64,000 nucleotides of DNA, taken from assembly GCF_004803475.1 (NCBI RefSeq), contig NZ_SRKY01000002.1, positions 62,001 to 126,000 of the forward strand. The letters run 5' to 3'. How positions within the stretch are numbered: position 1 is the first letter of the stretch; each line of letters starts with the position of its first letter. The translations under genes and the position numbers were made by a program. This document shows positions 53,531-62,946 of this stretch, piece by piece. Origin of the DNA: Aliishimia ponticola. Its GTDB lineage: Bacteria; Pseudomonadota; Alphaproteobacteria; Rhodobacterales; Rhodobacteraceae. Under the pieces are notes generated by a model that had not been told where the DNA came from, searched no databases, and saw only the letters and a list, made by a program, of their open reading frames with translations.

Positions 53531-54481
53531 ATGAAAAACTTGATGAAAACAGTTGCAGCTGCCCTGTCCGCGTTGGTGATCGGGTCCGCGTCGCAGGCCG
53601 CTGATTGGGCGCCGCCCGGTCCGGTGAAGCTGATGATTGCCTTCTCGGCAGGTGGCGGGGCGGATACGCAGGCACGGCTTGTGGCCGAGGCGCTGGAAGA
53701 GAAGCTGGGCTGGCAGTTCATCCCGGAACAAGTGACCGGCAAGGGGGGGCTGAACCTTGCGGCTGCGATCAAGGATGAGCCGAATGACGGCAGTGTGATC
53801 GGCATGGTCGTCACCGAGACGCTTGGCTACAATATGGCCGCGGCCAATGCGGGCATGACGCCCGATCAGTTCACCCCCATCGTGACGACAGCGGGTTTCC
53901 AGATGGCGGTTGTCGCGGCGTCCTCCAAAGGCTGGACCAGCTTTGCCGACGTCGTGGCGGCGGCGAAGGCGGGCGAAGATATCCGCTTTGGCACGATGTC
54001 CCCCAAGCTGTCCGATCTGGCTTATTTGCTGGGCAAGGCGAATGATGTGGAGTTCAACATCGTGCAGGTGCGCGGTGGGCGGGCCGTGATGGATGGCGTG
54101 AATGCCGGCGATATGGATATCGGTTTCATGGCGGGTATCCAGCGCAAAGGTGTCGCGTCAGGGGATCTTGTGAACCTTGCCTCTGCATTGTCGAAGCCGC
54201 TGGACCAAACGCCGGAAGCGCCGACCATGGCGGATCTGGGCGTTGATTTCGTCGCCGATGGCTATTTCCTTTTCATCGGTCCGGCTGACATGCCGGAAAA
54301 GGCGCGCACGGCCCTTGCCGATGCCATTGGCAGTGTTGCATCCGATACATCGACCAAGGCGGGTGCCCTGATCGATAGCGCGTTCGGCGGCGCGACTGTC
54401 TTTAAGGGGGCGGAACTTGATGCACTTGTGGCGGGCGGTTACAGCTCTGCCGGTGCATTGCTGGACGCCGCGTCCGAGTAA
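53531..54481 (+). CDS. tctC: TTT transporter solute-binding protein TctC
   Basis: Periplasmic binding protein of 316 residues in the Bug/TctC family. A signal peptide (MKNLMKTVAAALSALVIGSASQAA) precedes PVKLMIAFSAGGGADTQARL, the family's ligand-clamp motif with G-G-AD-xx-AR. KGGLNLAAAIKDEPNDGSVI and LGKANDVEFNIVQVRGGRAVMDG follow. It brings a carboxylate to TctAB. AAGGAGAGCACAG precedes the start. Regulator, transporter and sulfatase form one locus. Confidence 0.92.
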   Translation: MKNLMKTVAAALSALVIGSASQAADWAPPGPVKLMIAFSAGGGADTQARLVAEALEEKLGWQFIPEQVTGKGGLNLAAAIKDEPNDGSVIGMVVTETLGYNMAAANAGMTPDQFTPIVTTAGFQMAVVAASSKGWTSFADVVAAAKAGEDIRFGTMSPKLSDLAYLLGKANDVEFNIVQVRGGRAVMDGVNAGDMDIGFMAGIQRKGVASGDLVNLASALSKPLDQTPEAPTMADLGVDFVADGYFLFIGPADMPEKARTALADAIGSVASDTSTKAGALIDSAFGGATVFKGAELDALVAGGYSSAGALLDAASE

Positions 54482-54540
54482 TCCTGAGCTGGCCCTGTCC
54501 GCCGTGGTGTGGGGCCACACGAACCCAAGGGGTTAATCCA

Positions 54541-55113
54541 TTGGATGATCCAAAGCGCGGGTCTCGCGCGAACCGGTCTGTCGCGCTTGTCTGCCTTGCC
54601 ATTGCCGTGGTGATGGTGGTGATCTGGATTCCGATGGATGTGGATACCGGGCTGATCGAACAGGTCCGGCGCAGGGTGACGATCGGGGACAGTCTGGCCC
54701 CAACCGTGGCCGCAGGTGTGATCGGTCTGGGCGCGCTGATACTCCTGATCGGCGGCGAGCGTGTCCCATCGGGATCGCTTTCCGGGGCGAACCTTTGGTT
54801 CATAGCCCTGCTGCTGGTCTGCTTTGCGGTCGGCTTTGCGCTGATGCGGTGGACCGGTCCGGCGGCGGTCTGGGTGGCGAACACCTTTACCGGTCAGGAT
54901 CTGGACTACCGCCCGCTGCGCGATACCGCGCCTTGGAAATATCTTGGCTTCGTCGCCGGATGCACCTTCGTGATTGCCGCACTGATTTCGGCCGTACAAG
55001 GGCGTCTGACCTTGCAGGCGCTGCTTGTCGGCCTTGGCGCGAGTTTGGCAATGATCGCGGTTTTCGACTGGCCGTTCGATAATCTGCTGTTGCCGCCCAA
55101 TGGCGATGTGTGA
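54541..55113 (+). CDS. tctB: TTT transporter small membrane subunit TctB
   Basis: 190-residue membrane protein with about four to five hydrophobic helices (VALVCLAIAVVMVVIWI, LALILLI-like segments and the C-terminal pair). The sequence is poorly conserved, as is usual for TctB. The start is probably TTG at 54541, with AAGGGG upstream; the first in-frame ATG is 24 codons later. Its TGA is immediately followed by the tctA ATG. Confidence 0.87.
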   Translation: MDDPKRGSRANRSVALVCLAIAVVMVVIWIPMDVDTGLIEQVRRRVTIGDSLAPTVAAGVIGLGALILLIGGERVPSGSLSGANLWFIALLLVCFAVGFALMRWTGPAAVWVANTFTGQDLDYRPLRDTAPWKYLGFVAGCTFVIAALISAVQGRLTLQALLVGLGASLAMIAVFDWPFDNLLLPPNGDV

Positions 55114-56703
55114 ATGACGGTCTTCGACTATATCTGGCTGGGGATACTGGCTGTGTTCCAGGGGCCGGAGGCGTTCAGCCTGTTTGGCGTGGCCATTTCG
55201 ATGACCATCGTGATGGTGCTTTCGGGGTTCCTGCTGGGCATCGCGGTGGGTGCAACGCCGGGGCTGGCCGGTCCCATGGCGATGGCGATTTCGCTGCCGA
55301 TCCTGATCTCTGTCTTTGGGTTTTCGCCCGATGCGCTGCTGCCCGTGATGGGGTTCCTCATCGGCGTCATGAAGGGCGCGACAATTGGCGGGGCGGTTCC
55401 CGCAATCCTGTTCAACACGCCCGGCACGCCGGATTCCTATATGACGACGCTGGACGGATACCCGATGACGCGCGCCGGTTACGCCAAGAAGGCGCTTAAG
55501 ATCGCGCATTTTTCATCTGCGACAGGGGATACGTTTTCGGACATCGTTCTGATCCTGACCGCGCCGTTTCTTGCCCTGCTGGTCGAGGCTTATCTGGATC
55601 TGCCGGAAAAGACGGCTCTGCTGATCTTTTCGCTTGGCTTCATCGCGTCCGTCGTCGGCGGATCGGTGGGGAAGGGCGTAATCTCCATGGGGTTGGGGCT
55701 TTTGGCCGTGTTCATCGGCACGGGCGAAGATTTCTACCCGCGCCTGTCCATGGGAACGCAGGCGTTGGCGCAGGGCTTTCCCATCGCGACCTCTGTACTG
55801 GGCGTGCTGGTCCTTGGCGAAGTGTTCAAATCGCTAGACGATCTCTGGCAGGATCGGCGCAATACCCGCGAAACGCAGGCGCCAACGCAAGCCGCGGATC
55901 AGTCGCTGCGTTGGTCCGATATCCGTAAGCTGCTGCCGTATATCGGGCGGTCTGCGGTGATTGGCACGGCCATCGGCGCGTTGCCGGGGATCGGGTCCAC
56001 GCTTGCGGCGACGATGGGCTATGGGTCCAGCGCACGCCGGCACGCGGCAAAGCGGCCGGAGGCCACGCAATTCGGGCAAGGTGCCGCCGAAGGGATTGCC
56101 GCGACCGAGGCGGCCAATTCATCCGTTTCCGGCGCGAACATGATCCCGGTGCTAAGCCTTGGAATCCCCGGCAATGCGGCGGCGGTGTTCCTGATCCTCG
56201 CGACCGAGAGTATCGGCGGCTTCAACCCTGGTCCAACGGTCTTCAAGTTCACCACCGATACCGTGAACCCCGAACTGGTCATGGCCTTCGGGCTGTTCAC
56301 CATCATGATGATCGCGAACCTGTTCAACTGGACGATCGGCGGCGCGTTCATGCGGGTGGTGGGCGTGATGGCGCGCGTGCCCAAGCACCTGTTGCTGCCC
56401 GTTGTTCTGATGCTGACGCTGACCGCAATCTATGTGCAGGAAACGCGTTTGTCCGCCATGTGGGCCGCGATTGGCTTCGGCCTTTTGGGGTATCTCATGC
56501 GCCGGGTGGGCATGTCGCCGCTGCCCTTCGTCATCGCATTTATCCTTGGCGACAAACTGGAAGAAACCGCGCGGCAGGCCTTTGCCGCAACTGGCGGTGA
56601 TCCGTGGTTCCTGTTCACCAATCCCATCGCCGCAGTTCTTGTCGGGTTGACCCTTTTGGTTCTTGTCCTTGCCATTCGCAAACCAACGGAAATCAAACCA
56701 TGA
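55114..56703 (+). CDS. tctA: TTT transporter large permease TctA
   Basis: 529-residue membrane protein with about twelve helices. Family motifs are GIAVGATPGLAGPMAMAISL, KGATIGGAVPAILFNTPGTP, and GSSARRHAAKRPEATQFGQG followed by EGIAATEAANSSVSGANMIP and LGIPGNAAAVFLI. With TctB and TctC it forms a secondary, ion-coupled importer for carboxylates. The last four bases overlap the sulfatase start (ATGA), linking transport and hydrolysis. Confidence 0.94.
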   Translation: MTVFDYIWLGILAVFQGPEAFSLFGVAISMTIVMVLSGFLLGIAVGATPGLAGPMAMAISLPILISVFGFSPDALLPVMGFLIGVMKGATIGGAVPAILFNTPGTPDSYMTTLDGYPMTRAGYAKKALKIAHFSSATGDTFSDIVLILTAPFLALLVEAYLDLPEKTALLIFSLGFIASVVGGSVGKGVISMGLGLLAVFIGTGEDFYPRLSMGTQALAQGFPIATSVLGVLVLGEVFKSLDDLWQDRRNTRETQAPTQAADQSLRWSDIRKLLPYIGRSAVIGTAIGALPGIGSTLAATMGYGSSARRHAAKRPEATQFGQGAAEGIAATEAANSSVSGANMIPVLSLGIPGNAAAVFLILATESIGGFNPGPTVFKFTTDTVNPELVMAFGLFTIMMIANLFNWTIGGAFMRVVGVMARVPKHLLLPVVLMLTLTAIYVQETRLSAMWAAIGFGLLGYLMRRVGMSPLPFVIAFILGDKLEETARQAFAATGGDPWFLFTNPIAAVLVGLTLLVLVLAIRKPTEIKP

Positions 56704-58226
56704 GCCGCCCCAATATCCTGTTGATTTCCTCTGACCAGCAGCGTGCCGATTGCCTCGGGTTCATGGGGCGCAAGGTCAAGACGCCACATCTCGATCAACT
56801 CGCGGCAGAGGGGGCGCATTTTACCGGCTGCATCACGCCGACAGTGGTGTGTCAGCCTGCGCGCGCCTCGATCCTGACCGGGCAGCTGTGCCGAACCCAC
56901 GGCGTGCATGACAACGGGATCGATCTGGATCCAGAGGTCGGGCAAAAGGGCTTTGCCGGTGCCATGAGTGCGGCAGGGTATCAGACCAGCTATTTCGGCA
57001 AGGCTCATTTTTCGACCTATCACACCTATGAGCCTACGGGGACGCCGGAATGCCTGCGCTCTTCCACGCAATATGATGCGGATTGGTATGGCCCCTATAT
57101 GGGGTTCCAGCATGTCGAGTTGATGCTTGTCGGCCATAACTGGTGGGCACCGGAAAAGCCGCCGGCAGGTCAGCATTACGAACGGTTTTACCACATGGAC
57201 GGGCGGGGCGATGAGAAGACCAGGCTGATGTGGGAAAATGCGGGCGACACCAAGGGCGCAGCGCAGACATGGCATTCGCGGCTTCCGGTGGCATGGCACA
57301 ACACGCCCTGGACAGCGGACCGCGCGATTGACTGGCTCAAACACGGGCGCGATAGGCAGAAACCCTTCTGCACCTGGGTCAGCTTTCCGGACCCGCATCA
57401 CCCGTTCGATTGCCCGGAGCCCTGGTCGCGGCTGCATGACCCGGACGAGGTGGATTTGCCCCGGAACCGGACGCGTGACTTCGAGGGCAAGCCATGGTGG
57501 CACAAGGCCGCGATGGAGAACGAGCCAGCGGACCCAAAATTCGCCGATCTGCGCAAGGCGTATAGCCGTATCCCGCCGCAGACCGACGCGCAGCTGCGGG
57601 AAATCATCGCCAATACCTATGGGCAGATTTCCTTCATCGACCATCAGGTCGGGCGGTTGATGATCGCGCTTCAGGAGGCCGGGATCGATGAGAATACGAT
57701 CGTGATCTATATCTCGGATCATGGCGACTGGCTGGGCGATCACGGCCTGATTCTGAAGGGTCCAATGCATTATGAAGGGCTGTTGCGCGTACCGATGATC
57801 GTGCGCGGGCCGGGGGTGCGGGCTGGCGCCGCGGTGGATCAGCCTGTCTCGACGCTGGATCTGGCACCGACGTTTCTGGATTATGGAGAGGCGAGGCCGC
57901 TGCACCAGATGCATGGTGAAAGCCTGCGGCCATTGTTCGAAACGCCCGATGCCACGCGCGATTTCGCACTGAACGAATGGGGGTTGTTGCCTGGCCGTGT
58001 CGGCGTTGCGCTGGAATTGCGGACCGTCAGGACCTGTACCCACAAGCTGACCGTCGATCTCAATTCCGGCGCGGGGGAGCTTTACGATCTACAGGCCGAT
58101 CCGGACGAGATGCACAACCTGTTCGACATGCCCGAAGCCACCGAAATCCGGGCGCGTCTAGAAGGATACCTTGCCAGCCGCCCCGATGACATGAGGCCCG
58201 ACAGCGTACCGGTCGGCACCGCCTGA
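56700..58226 (+). CDS. Cytoplasmic type I sulfatase (alkaline-phosphatase superfamily)
   Basis: 508-residue hydrolase. The formylglycine precursor motif is C-x-P-x-R, seen as VVCQPARASILTG with Cys51, so it requires an anaerobic- or FGE-type maturase elsewhere. Metal ligands include Asp12 in SSDQQRAD and DHGDWLGDHG, and the active-site Lys/His lie in LKGPMHYEGLLRVPMIVRG. There is no signal peptide, so it acts in the cytoplasm, probably on an imported sulfate ester. Phosphonate-monoester or choline-sulfate activity are alternatives. It is translationally coupled to tctA. Confidence 0.9.
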   Translation: MSRPNILLISSDQQRADCLGFMGRKVKTPHLDQLAAEGAHFTGCITPTVVCQPARASILTGQLCRTHGVHDNGIDLDPEVGQKGFAGAMSAAGYQTSYFGKAHFSTYHTYEPTGTPECLRSSTQYDADWYGPYMGFQHVELMLVGHNWWAPEKPPAGQHYERFYHMDGRGDEKTRLMWENAGDTKGAAQTWHSRLPVAWHNTPWTADRAIDWLKHGRDRQKPFCTWVSFPDPHHPFDCPEPWSRLHDPDEVDLPRNRTRDFEGKPWWHKAAMENEPADPKFADLRKAYSRIPPQTDAQLREIIANTYGQISFIDHQVGRLMIALQEAGIDENTIVIYISDHGDWLGDHGLILKGPMHYEGLLRVPMIVRGPGVRAGAAVDQPVSTLDLAPTFLDYGEARPLHQMHGESLRPLFETPDATRDFALNEWGLLPGRVGVALELRTVRTCTHKLTVDLNSGAGELYDLQADPDEMHNLFDMPEATEIRARLEGYLASRPDDMRPDSVPVGTA

Positions 58227-58227
58227 C

Positions 58228-58248
58228 ATGCCCGCAGCGCGGGCATTT
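58228..58248 (+). terminator. Hairpin after the sulfatase gene
   Basis: A perfect 8-bp stem (ATGCCCGC / GCGGGCAT) with a 3-base loop starts two bases past the stop. Only three T follow, so termination may be weak. It marks the end of the TTT-sulfatase operon. Confidence 0.6.
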
Positions 58249-58423
58249 GCCCTCGGCAGGGCATTCCCTGTGTTCCAATCGCCACAGATTCGCCTTCCGT
58301 ATGCGCGTGTTGGTGCCTTTCCACTTTTATACCCGACAAAAATAGGTAACTAAGCGCCGAAATAGCGAGCCGGACGGCCTGTCCCTTCTTAGCAAGCGAA
58401 TAACAGTTGTTAGGGAATGGACG

Positions 58424-60367
58424 ATGGACACGAAAACTGCGGCGAGTCGCCTCGCGCTCTCAGTTCTTACATGTTCAGTGGCCACGCTTGCGTCCGCGCA
58501 AGATGATGCGCCTTTGGATTTGGGGACGATCCGTATTCAAAGCGCCAATGCACAGGCGGTGCTTGGCAATGACGAAATCACCACAGAAGAGATCGAACAG
58601 CGGTCGGCGTCGTCCATTGCGGACGTGTTCGCGGGCGAATCTTCGATCACGGCCAGTGGCGGTGCGCCCATCGCGCAAAAGGTGTTCGTCAACGGGATCG
58701 AAGAAAGCCTGCTATCGGTCACGATCGATGGGGCGCGGCAGAACAAATCGGCATTCCACCATGCGGGCAACGTTCTGATCGATCCGGCCTTGCTGAAATC
58801 GGTCGAAGTCAGCGCGGGTCTGGCACCGGCGGATCAAGGGGCCGGTGCGCTGGCCGGGTCCATCAGCTATACCACCAAGGACGCGCGCGACCTTCTGGAG
58901 CCGAGCGATCCCTTTGGCGGGATGTATACGCTGTCCTATGGCAGCAACGGGCAGGGCTTCCGCAACACGCTGACCGCGTTCGGGCAAACCGGCGGCTTCG
59001 AATATCTGCTAAGCGGCACGCGCGCCACGGGCGAGGATTACGACGATGGTTCGGGTGCCACGGTCGTCGGCACGGCTGCGGACCTGACGGACTATATCGC
59101 CAAGTTCGCCTATACGACGGAAACCGGCAAACGGCTTAGCTTCTCGGCATCGCAAACAACCGATTCCGGCCTGCGCGCGTCACAAGGCGGGTTCATCCGC
59201 CCGGATTTCGCCGGAGTCGTCGGCCGCGATACGGTTCTGTATGCCGCGTTCTCGCAGCGGAAATCCTATACCTTCACCTATGAGGACGAGCAGCCCACAG
59301 GCATCTTCGCCCCCTATGTCCAGCTGAGCTATAACGAGCAGGCGATGGATGTCGGCAACCTTTACGGCGTCAACAAAAGCTTCAGCGGCGTGGCGCGCAA
59401 TGAGTTCGATCTGGGCAATGGCACGCTGAATGTCGGGCTCGATTTCTTCAACGAAAGCGCCGAAGGCTATGACAACACAGTCAGCCCGCGCGCATCCAGC
59501 GGGCGCGAAGAGCTGACCAATATCGGCATCTTCGCACAGGCGCGGCAGGATCTGACGGACCGGGTCTCAGTCTCTTACGGGGCGCGCTATGACTGGGCGT
59601 CGTTCGATGGCGCTGACGGGTCGGACTTCGATGACAGCGGGCTGAGCGTCAATGGCTCTGTCGATTTGGTGCTGAACGACAACTGGACGCTGAACGCCGG
59701 GGCCGCATCCACTTGGGGCGGCTACGAACTGGGTGAGGCCGCGCTGGTCAACTACGGCACTGCTTGGGACTATTCGGACTTCACCACGTCGCGTGCAAAG
59801 GCGCTGCGTCTTGGTGTGCGGTATGAAAACGGTCCGTGGGCGGCGAAAGCGGCGCTGTTCGATACCGATATCACGGATATTGCTGCCGTTCTGCCCACCA
59901 GCGGCGCGCGGGGCGCGTTGACGGATCTCAGATCGCGAGGCTTTGACGGGTCCATCAGCTTTGTCGGCACACGCGGCTTTGCCACGCTGAACTACACCTA
60001 TGCCGATGTCGAAGCCAACGACGACACAGTGGCCACGACCGCGTATTATCTGGGGCGTCCGGTTGGTCATATCTTCGGGCTGGAAGCGGGCTATGACGTG
60101 TCCGAGGAACTGCGCCTTGGCGGCACCGCCCAGATCGCGCTGGAAAATGACGACACCTCGATCGAACTGCCGGGATATGAGGTCGTGAGCGTCTATGCCG
60201 AATACAAGCCGCGCCAGATGGACAATCTGAAAGTGCGTCTGGATGTGTACAACCTGTTCGACGAGACCTTCGCAGTGCGCAGTTCCGACGGGCTTGATAG
60301 CAGCCGGGTCGTCCAACTGAACGAACCGGGCCGAACCGTCAGCCTGACGGCCTCCATCAAATTCTAA
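58424..60367 (+). CDS. TonB-dependent receptor (heme/hemoglobin type), first of tandem pair
   Basis: 647-residue outer-membrane active transporter. Signal peptide ends VATLASAQ. The plug domain contains RSASSIADVFAGESSITASG, KVFVNGIEESLLSVTIDGAR and LIDPALLKSVEVSAGLAPAD. The 22-stranded barrel ends SLTASIKF with a C-terminal Phe. The plug motifs resemble heme/hemoglobin receptors. DNLKVRLDVYNLFDETFAVR is the usual barrel-end motif. The region upstream (58250-58420) may hold an iron-responsive site, but none is clear. Confidence 0.9.
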   Translation: MDTKTAASRLALSVLTCSVATLASAQDDAPLDLGTIRIQSANAQAVLGNDEITTEEIEQRSASSIADVFAGESSITASGGAPIAQKVFVNGIEESLLSVTIDGARQNKSAFHHAGNVLIDPALLKSVEVSAGLAPADQGAGALAGSISYTTKDARDLLEPSDPFGGMYTLSYGSNGQGFRNTLTAFGQTGGFEYLLSGTRATGEDYDDGSGATVVGTAADLTDYIAKFAYTTETGKRLSFSASQTTDSGLRASQGGFIRPDFAGVVGRDTVLYAAFSQRKSYTFTYEDEQPTGIFAPYVQLSYNEQAMDVGNLYGVNKSFSGVARNEFDLGNGTLNVGLDFFNESAEGYDNTVSPRASSGREELTNIGIFAQARQDLTDRVSVSYGARYDWASFDGADGSDFDDSGLSVNGSVDLVLNDNWTLNAGAASTWGGYELGEAALVNYGTAWDYSDFTTSRAKALRLGVRYENGPWAAKAALFDTDITDIAAVLPTSGARGALTDLRSRGFDGSISFVGTRGFATLNYTYADVEANDDTVATTAYYLGRPVGHIFGLEAGYDVSEELRLGGTAQIALENDDTSIELPGYEVVSVYAEYKPRQMDNLKVRLDVYNLFDETFAVRSSDGLDSSRVVQLNEPGRTVSLTASIKF

Positions 60368-60375
60368 GCAACACG

Positions 60376-60412
60376 GCACCGCCCCTTTCTACGGGGGGCG
60401 GTGCGCGCTTTT
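60376..60412 (+). terminator. Hairpin between the two TonB receptors
   Basis: A perfect 10-bp stem (GCACCGCCCC / GGGGCGGTGC) with a 9-base loop is followed by GCGCTTTT. It lies just after the first receptor, so the second may be on a separate or reduced transcript. Confidence 0.7.
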
Positions 60413-60484
60413 CGGTCCAAAGGGCGGGATGCGTGCAGATCGATCTGCCGGCCGCCACACAGAATTTTCGAGGGAGAATGACCC

Positions 60485-62470
60485 GTGAGAAAGACACACG
60501 CCATTGCCTATCTGGCCGCCGGGATCATTCCCGGTGCCAGTGCGGCGCAAAGCATGGAAGAGGATGCGTTTCTGGGAACAATCGTTCTGGAAATGCCATC
60601 CGTGCCGGGGATGAAAGAGGACGCCATCTCTGTCACCAGCGAAGGCTTGGCGCTGAGCAATCCCGCCGATCTGTCGGAGTTGTTCGTGGCCGAGCCGACC
60701 ATCGCGGTCGGCAGTTCCATTCCCATGTCACAGAAGGTCTATGTGAACGGGATCGAAGAGAACAATCTGGCCATTTCGATCGATGGGGCGCGGCAGAACA
60801 ACAAGGTGTTCCACCACAACACGACCACGCTGATCGACCCGGCTTTGCTGAAAGCGGCGCGGGTCGATCCCGGCGTTGCCCCGGCGGATGCGGGGCCGGG
60901 GGCGCTGGGCGGCGCCTTGGCCTATGAGACGATGGATGCCAGCGATCTGCTGTCCGACGGCCAGACCGCTGGCGGGCGCTACAAGGTCGAATATGACAGC
61001 AATGGCGATATCACGTCGCATAACCTGACGATGTTTGGCCGTCAGGGCGGGTTCGAGTATCTTGGCTTCTTCAAGACCGCCGATGGCGGGCTACGCGAAG
61101 ACGGGCATGGCGCGGATATCATTGGGTCGGGCACCGATCTGCTGAGCGGGCTTGGCAAAGTCGCGTATGAGGCGAAATCCGGCGACCGGATCGAACTGTC
61201 GTATGAGCGCGTGATCGACGATGAAAACCGGCCCTATCGCGCCAATATCGGTGCAATCCTTGTCGGGCGTCCTTTGCCTTCGACCCGCCCCTATGAATTG
61301 GACCGCACCAATCTCGTGCTCAGCTACAGCGACACGACCCCCACCGCGGTGTGGAACCCGACCGCGCGTCTGGCCTATAGCGGGACGGAGCTGTTCAACG
61401 ATGAAAGCGATCTGACCACCAATCAGTCGATCCGGGGTGAAACGGCCAGCTTCAGCGGCGAATTTTCCAACCGGTTCCAGCTTGGCTGGGGCGAGGTCAA
61501 TGCGGGTGTCGATTTCTATTCAGACGAGGGCGATCTGGAATATGACGATCTGTCCAGCACCGCGCCGGTCGATCACACAAGCGAAAAGCTGCGCAATGTC
61601 GGTGTGTTCGCGCAGGTCCGGATGGAGCCGGATAACCGAACGCGCCTGTCCTTCGGGGGGCGTGCCGATTTTCAGCATTTCGAGGGAACGGATGGATCGA
61701 CCCAGTTGGAATCCGGTGTTTCGGGCAACGTCTCGGGCGAATATGACCTGACCGATGCGCTGACGATCAGTGCCGGGTATTCCCATGTCTGGGGCGGGCT
61801 GGAGCTGGCGGAGAACTACATTCTCAACTCCGCATGGACCTACCCAACCGATGGGATCGATCCGACAACGGCGGATAACCTGTATCTCGCCGCAAGCTAC
61901 AGCGTCGGGGCGTGGGTGATCGACGGCAAGGTCTTTGGCACGAATATCGACGATGCGCGCGCGGCCAGCTATGGCGGCGGCCCCGGACTATCGGTGGATG
62001 TGGAATCGCGCGGGTTCGAGATCGGCGTCGGCACCGCATGGGAAAACGGGTTCTTCCGTGCCGGTTTCGCGCGGATCGATACCAGCATCAACGGGCGCGC
62101 GGCGGATTCCTATACCGGCAACTATCTGACCATGCCGATGGGTGATTTCCTGACATTCCAGGTCGCGCACCGTCTGGACAATGGCTTGCTGCTGGGCGGC
62201 GATTTGCAGGTCGCCTTGGATTTCGACGATACCTATGACGAAACCACCGGCGGACGCGGGCCAGAGATCGACGGATATACCGTCGCCAACGCCTTCATGG
62301 AGTATTCGCCAAAGCGGATGGACAACCTGACGCTGCGCGCAGAGGTGAACAACATCTTCGACGCGCAATATGTCAGCCGTGCCACCTATGGGCAGGAATT
62401 CGTCGGCGTAGTGGAGCCGCTATACGAGCCGGGCCGCTCTATCCGGCTAAGTGCAGAGATCCTGTTTTGA
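60485..62470 (+). CDS. TonB-dependent receptor (heme/siderophore type), second of tandem pair
   Basis: 661-residue paralogue of the upstream receptor. The start is GTG, preceded by GAGGGAGAATGACCC; no in-frame ATG is early enough to keep the signal peptide (IAYLAAGIIPGASAAQ). The plug shares MSQKVYVNGIEENNLAISID and LIDPALLKAARVDPGVAPAD with its partner. The barrel ends SIRLSAEILF. The two receptors are clearly related in the plug but diverge in extracellular loops, suggesting different ligands. Confidence 0.9.
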   Translation: MRKTHAIAYLAAGIIPGASAAQSMEEDAFLGTIVLEMPSVPGMKEDAISVTSEGLALSNPADLSELFVAEPTIAVGSSIPMSQKVYVNGIEENNLAISIDGARQNNKVFHHNTTTLIDPALLKAARVDPGVAPADAGPGALGGALAYETMDASDLLSDGQTAGGRYKVEYDSNGDITSHNLTMFGRQGGFEYLGFFKTADGGLREDGHGADIIGSGTDLLSGLGKVAYEAKSGDRIELSYERVIDDENRPYRANIGAILVGRPLPSTRPYELDRTNLVLSYSDTTPTAVWNPTARLAYSGTELFNDESDLTTNQSIRGETASFSGEFSNRFQLGWGEVNAGVDFYSDEGDLEYDDLSSTAPVDHTSEKLRNVGVFAQVRMEPDNRTRLSFGGRADFQHFEGTDGSTQLESGVSGNVSGEYDLTDALTISAGYSHVWGGLELAENYILNSAWTYPTDGIDPTTADNLYLAASYSVGAWVIDGKVFGTNIDDARAASYGGGPGLSVDVESRGFEIGVGTAWENGFFRAGFARIDTSINGRAADSYTGNYLTMPMGDFLTFQVAHRLDNGLLLGGDLQVALDFDDTYDETTGGRGPEIDGYTVANAFMEYSPKRMDNLTLRAEVNNIFDAQYVSRATYGQEFVGVVEPLYEPGRSIRLSAEILF

Positions 62471-62554
62471 CCCATGTTTGATCCATGGTCGAAACCTTGG
62501 TTTGACCTGACCCCGGCGCCCATCAGGGCGTCGGGTTTCGCGTCGTTGGGCGGC

Positions 62555-62842
62555 TTATTCGGCAGTCCAATCCATGGTCTTGACCTCTTCGCGAAAGGCG
62601 AATGTCTCAAGGTGCCGGTCGATTACGTTATGCAGCATCGGCACCTTGGCGGGATCGCTGATCTCGGAGGTGACGGTCAGGCCTTCGGCATCGGCGGACA
62701 GGTGGGCTTTGCCCATGTCGAAAGCGACCCAACCCTTTTGCGCATCATAGGACGTCTCGACCTTGTGGGCGAAGTGTTTGCACAATTGTTGCAAGTACTT
62801 AGAGGCGTTCTCGGTTCGATAATACCCGGTGATTTTCGGCAT
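62555..62842 (-). CDS. DUF2218 domain protein
   Basis: 95-residue cytoplasmic protein of the DUF2218 family: YRTENASKYLQQLCKHFAHK, GWVAFDMGKAHLSADAEGL and VIDRHLETFAFREEVKTMDW. Homologues are frequently next to siderophore uptake genes, as here, and the function is unknown (iron-chelate handling is a guess). The ATG follows TTTGGAGACAACCCC. It is divergent from the binding-protein gene. Confidence 0.9.
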   Translation of the reverse strand: MPKITGYYRTENASKYLQQLCKHFAHKVETSYDAQKGWVAFDMGKAHLSADAEGLTVTSEISDPAKVPMLHNVIDRHLETFAFREEVKTMDWTAE

Positions 62843-62946
62843 GGGGTTGTCTCCAAATGCATGATTTCACCCATCCCTACGCCGGTCGTCCGGGCTGGTA
62901 AATACCTGCTTTTCCCGGCGTCACAAATCAAGAAAGGTACACATCC

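Noticed and set aside
58401-58412. TAACAGTTGTTA as an iron-regulator box before the first TonB receptor
   Set aside because: Arms are only 5 bp and the site overlaps the expected leader just before the ribosome site. It does not match Irr or RirA consensus well enough.
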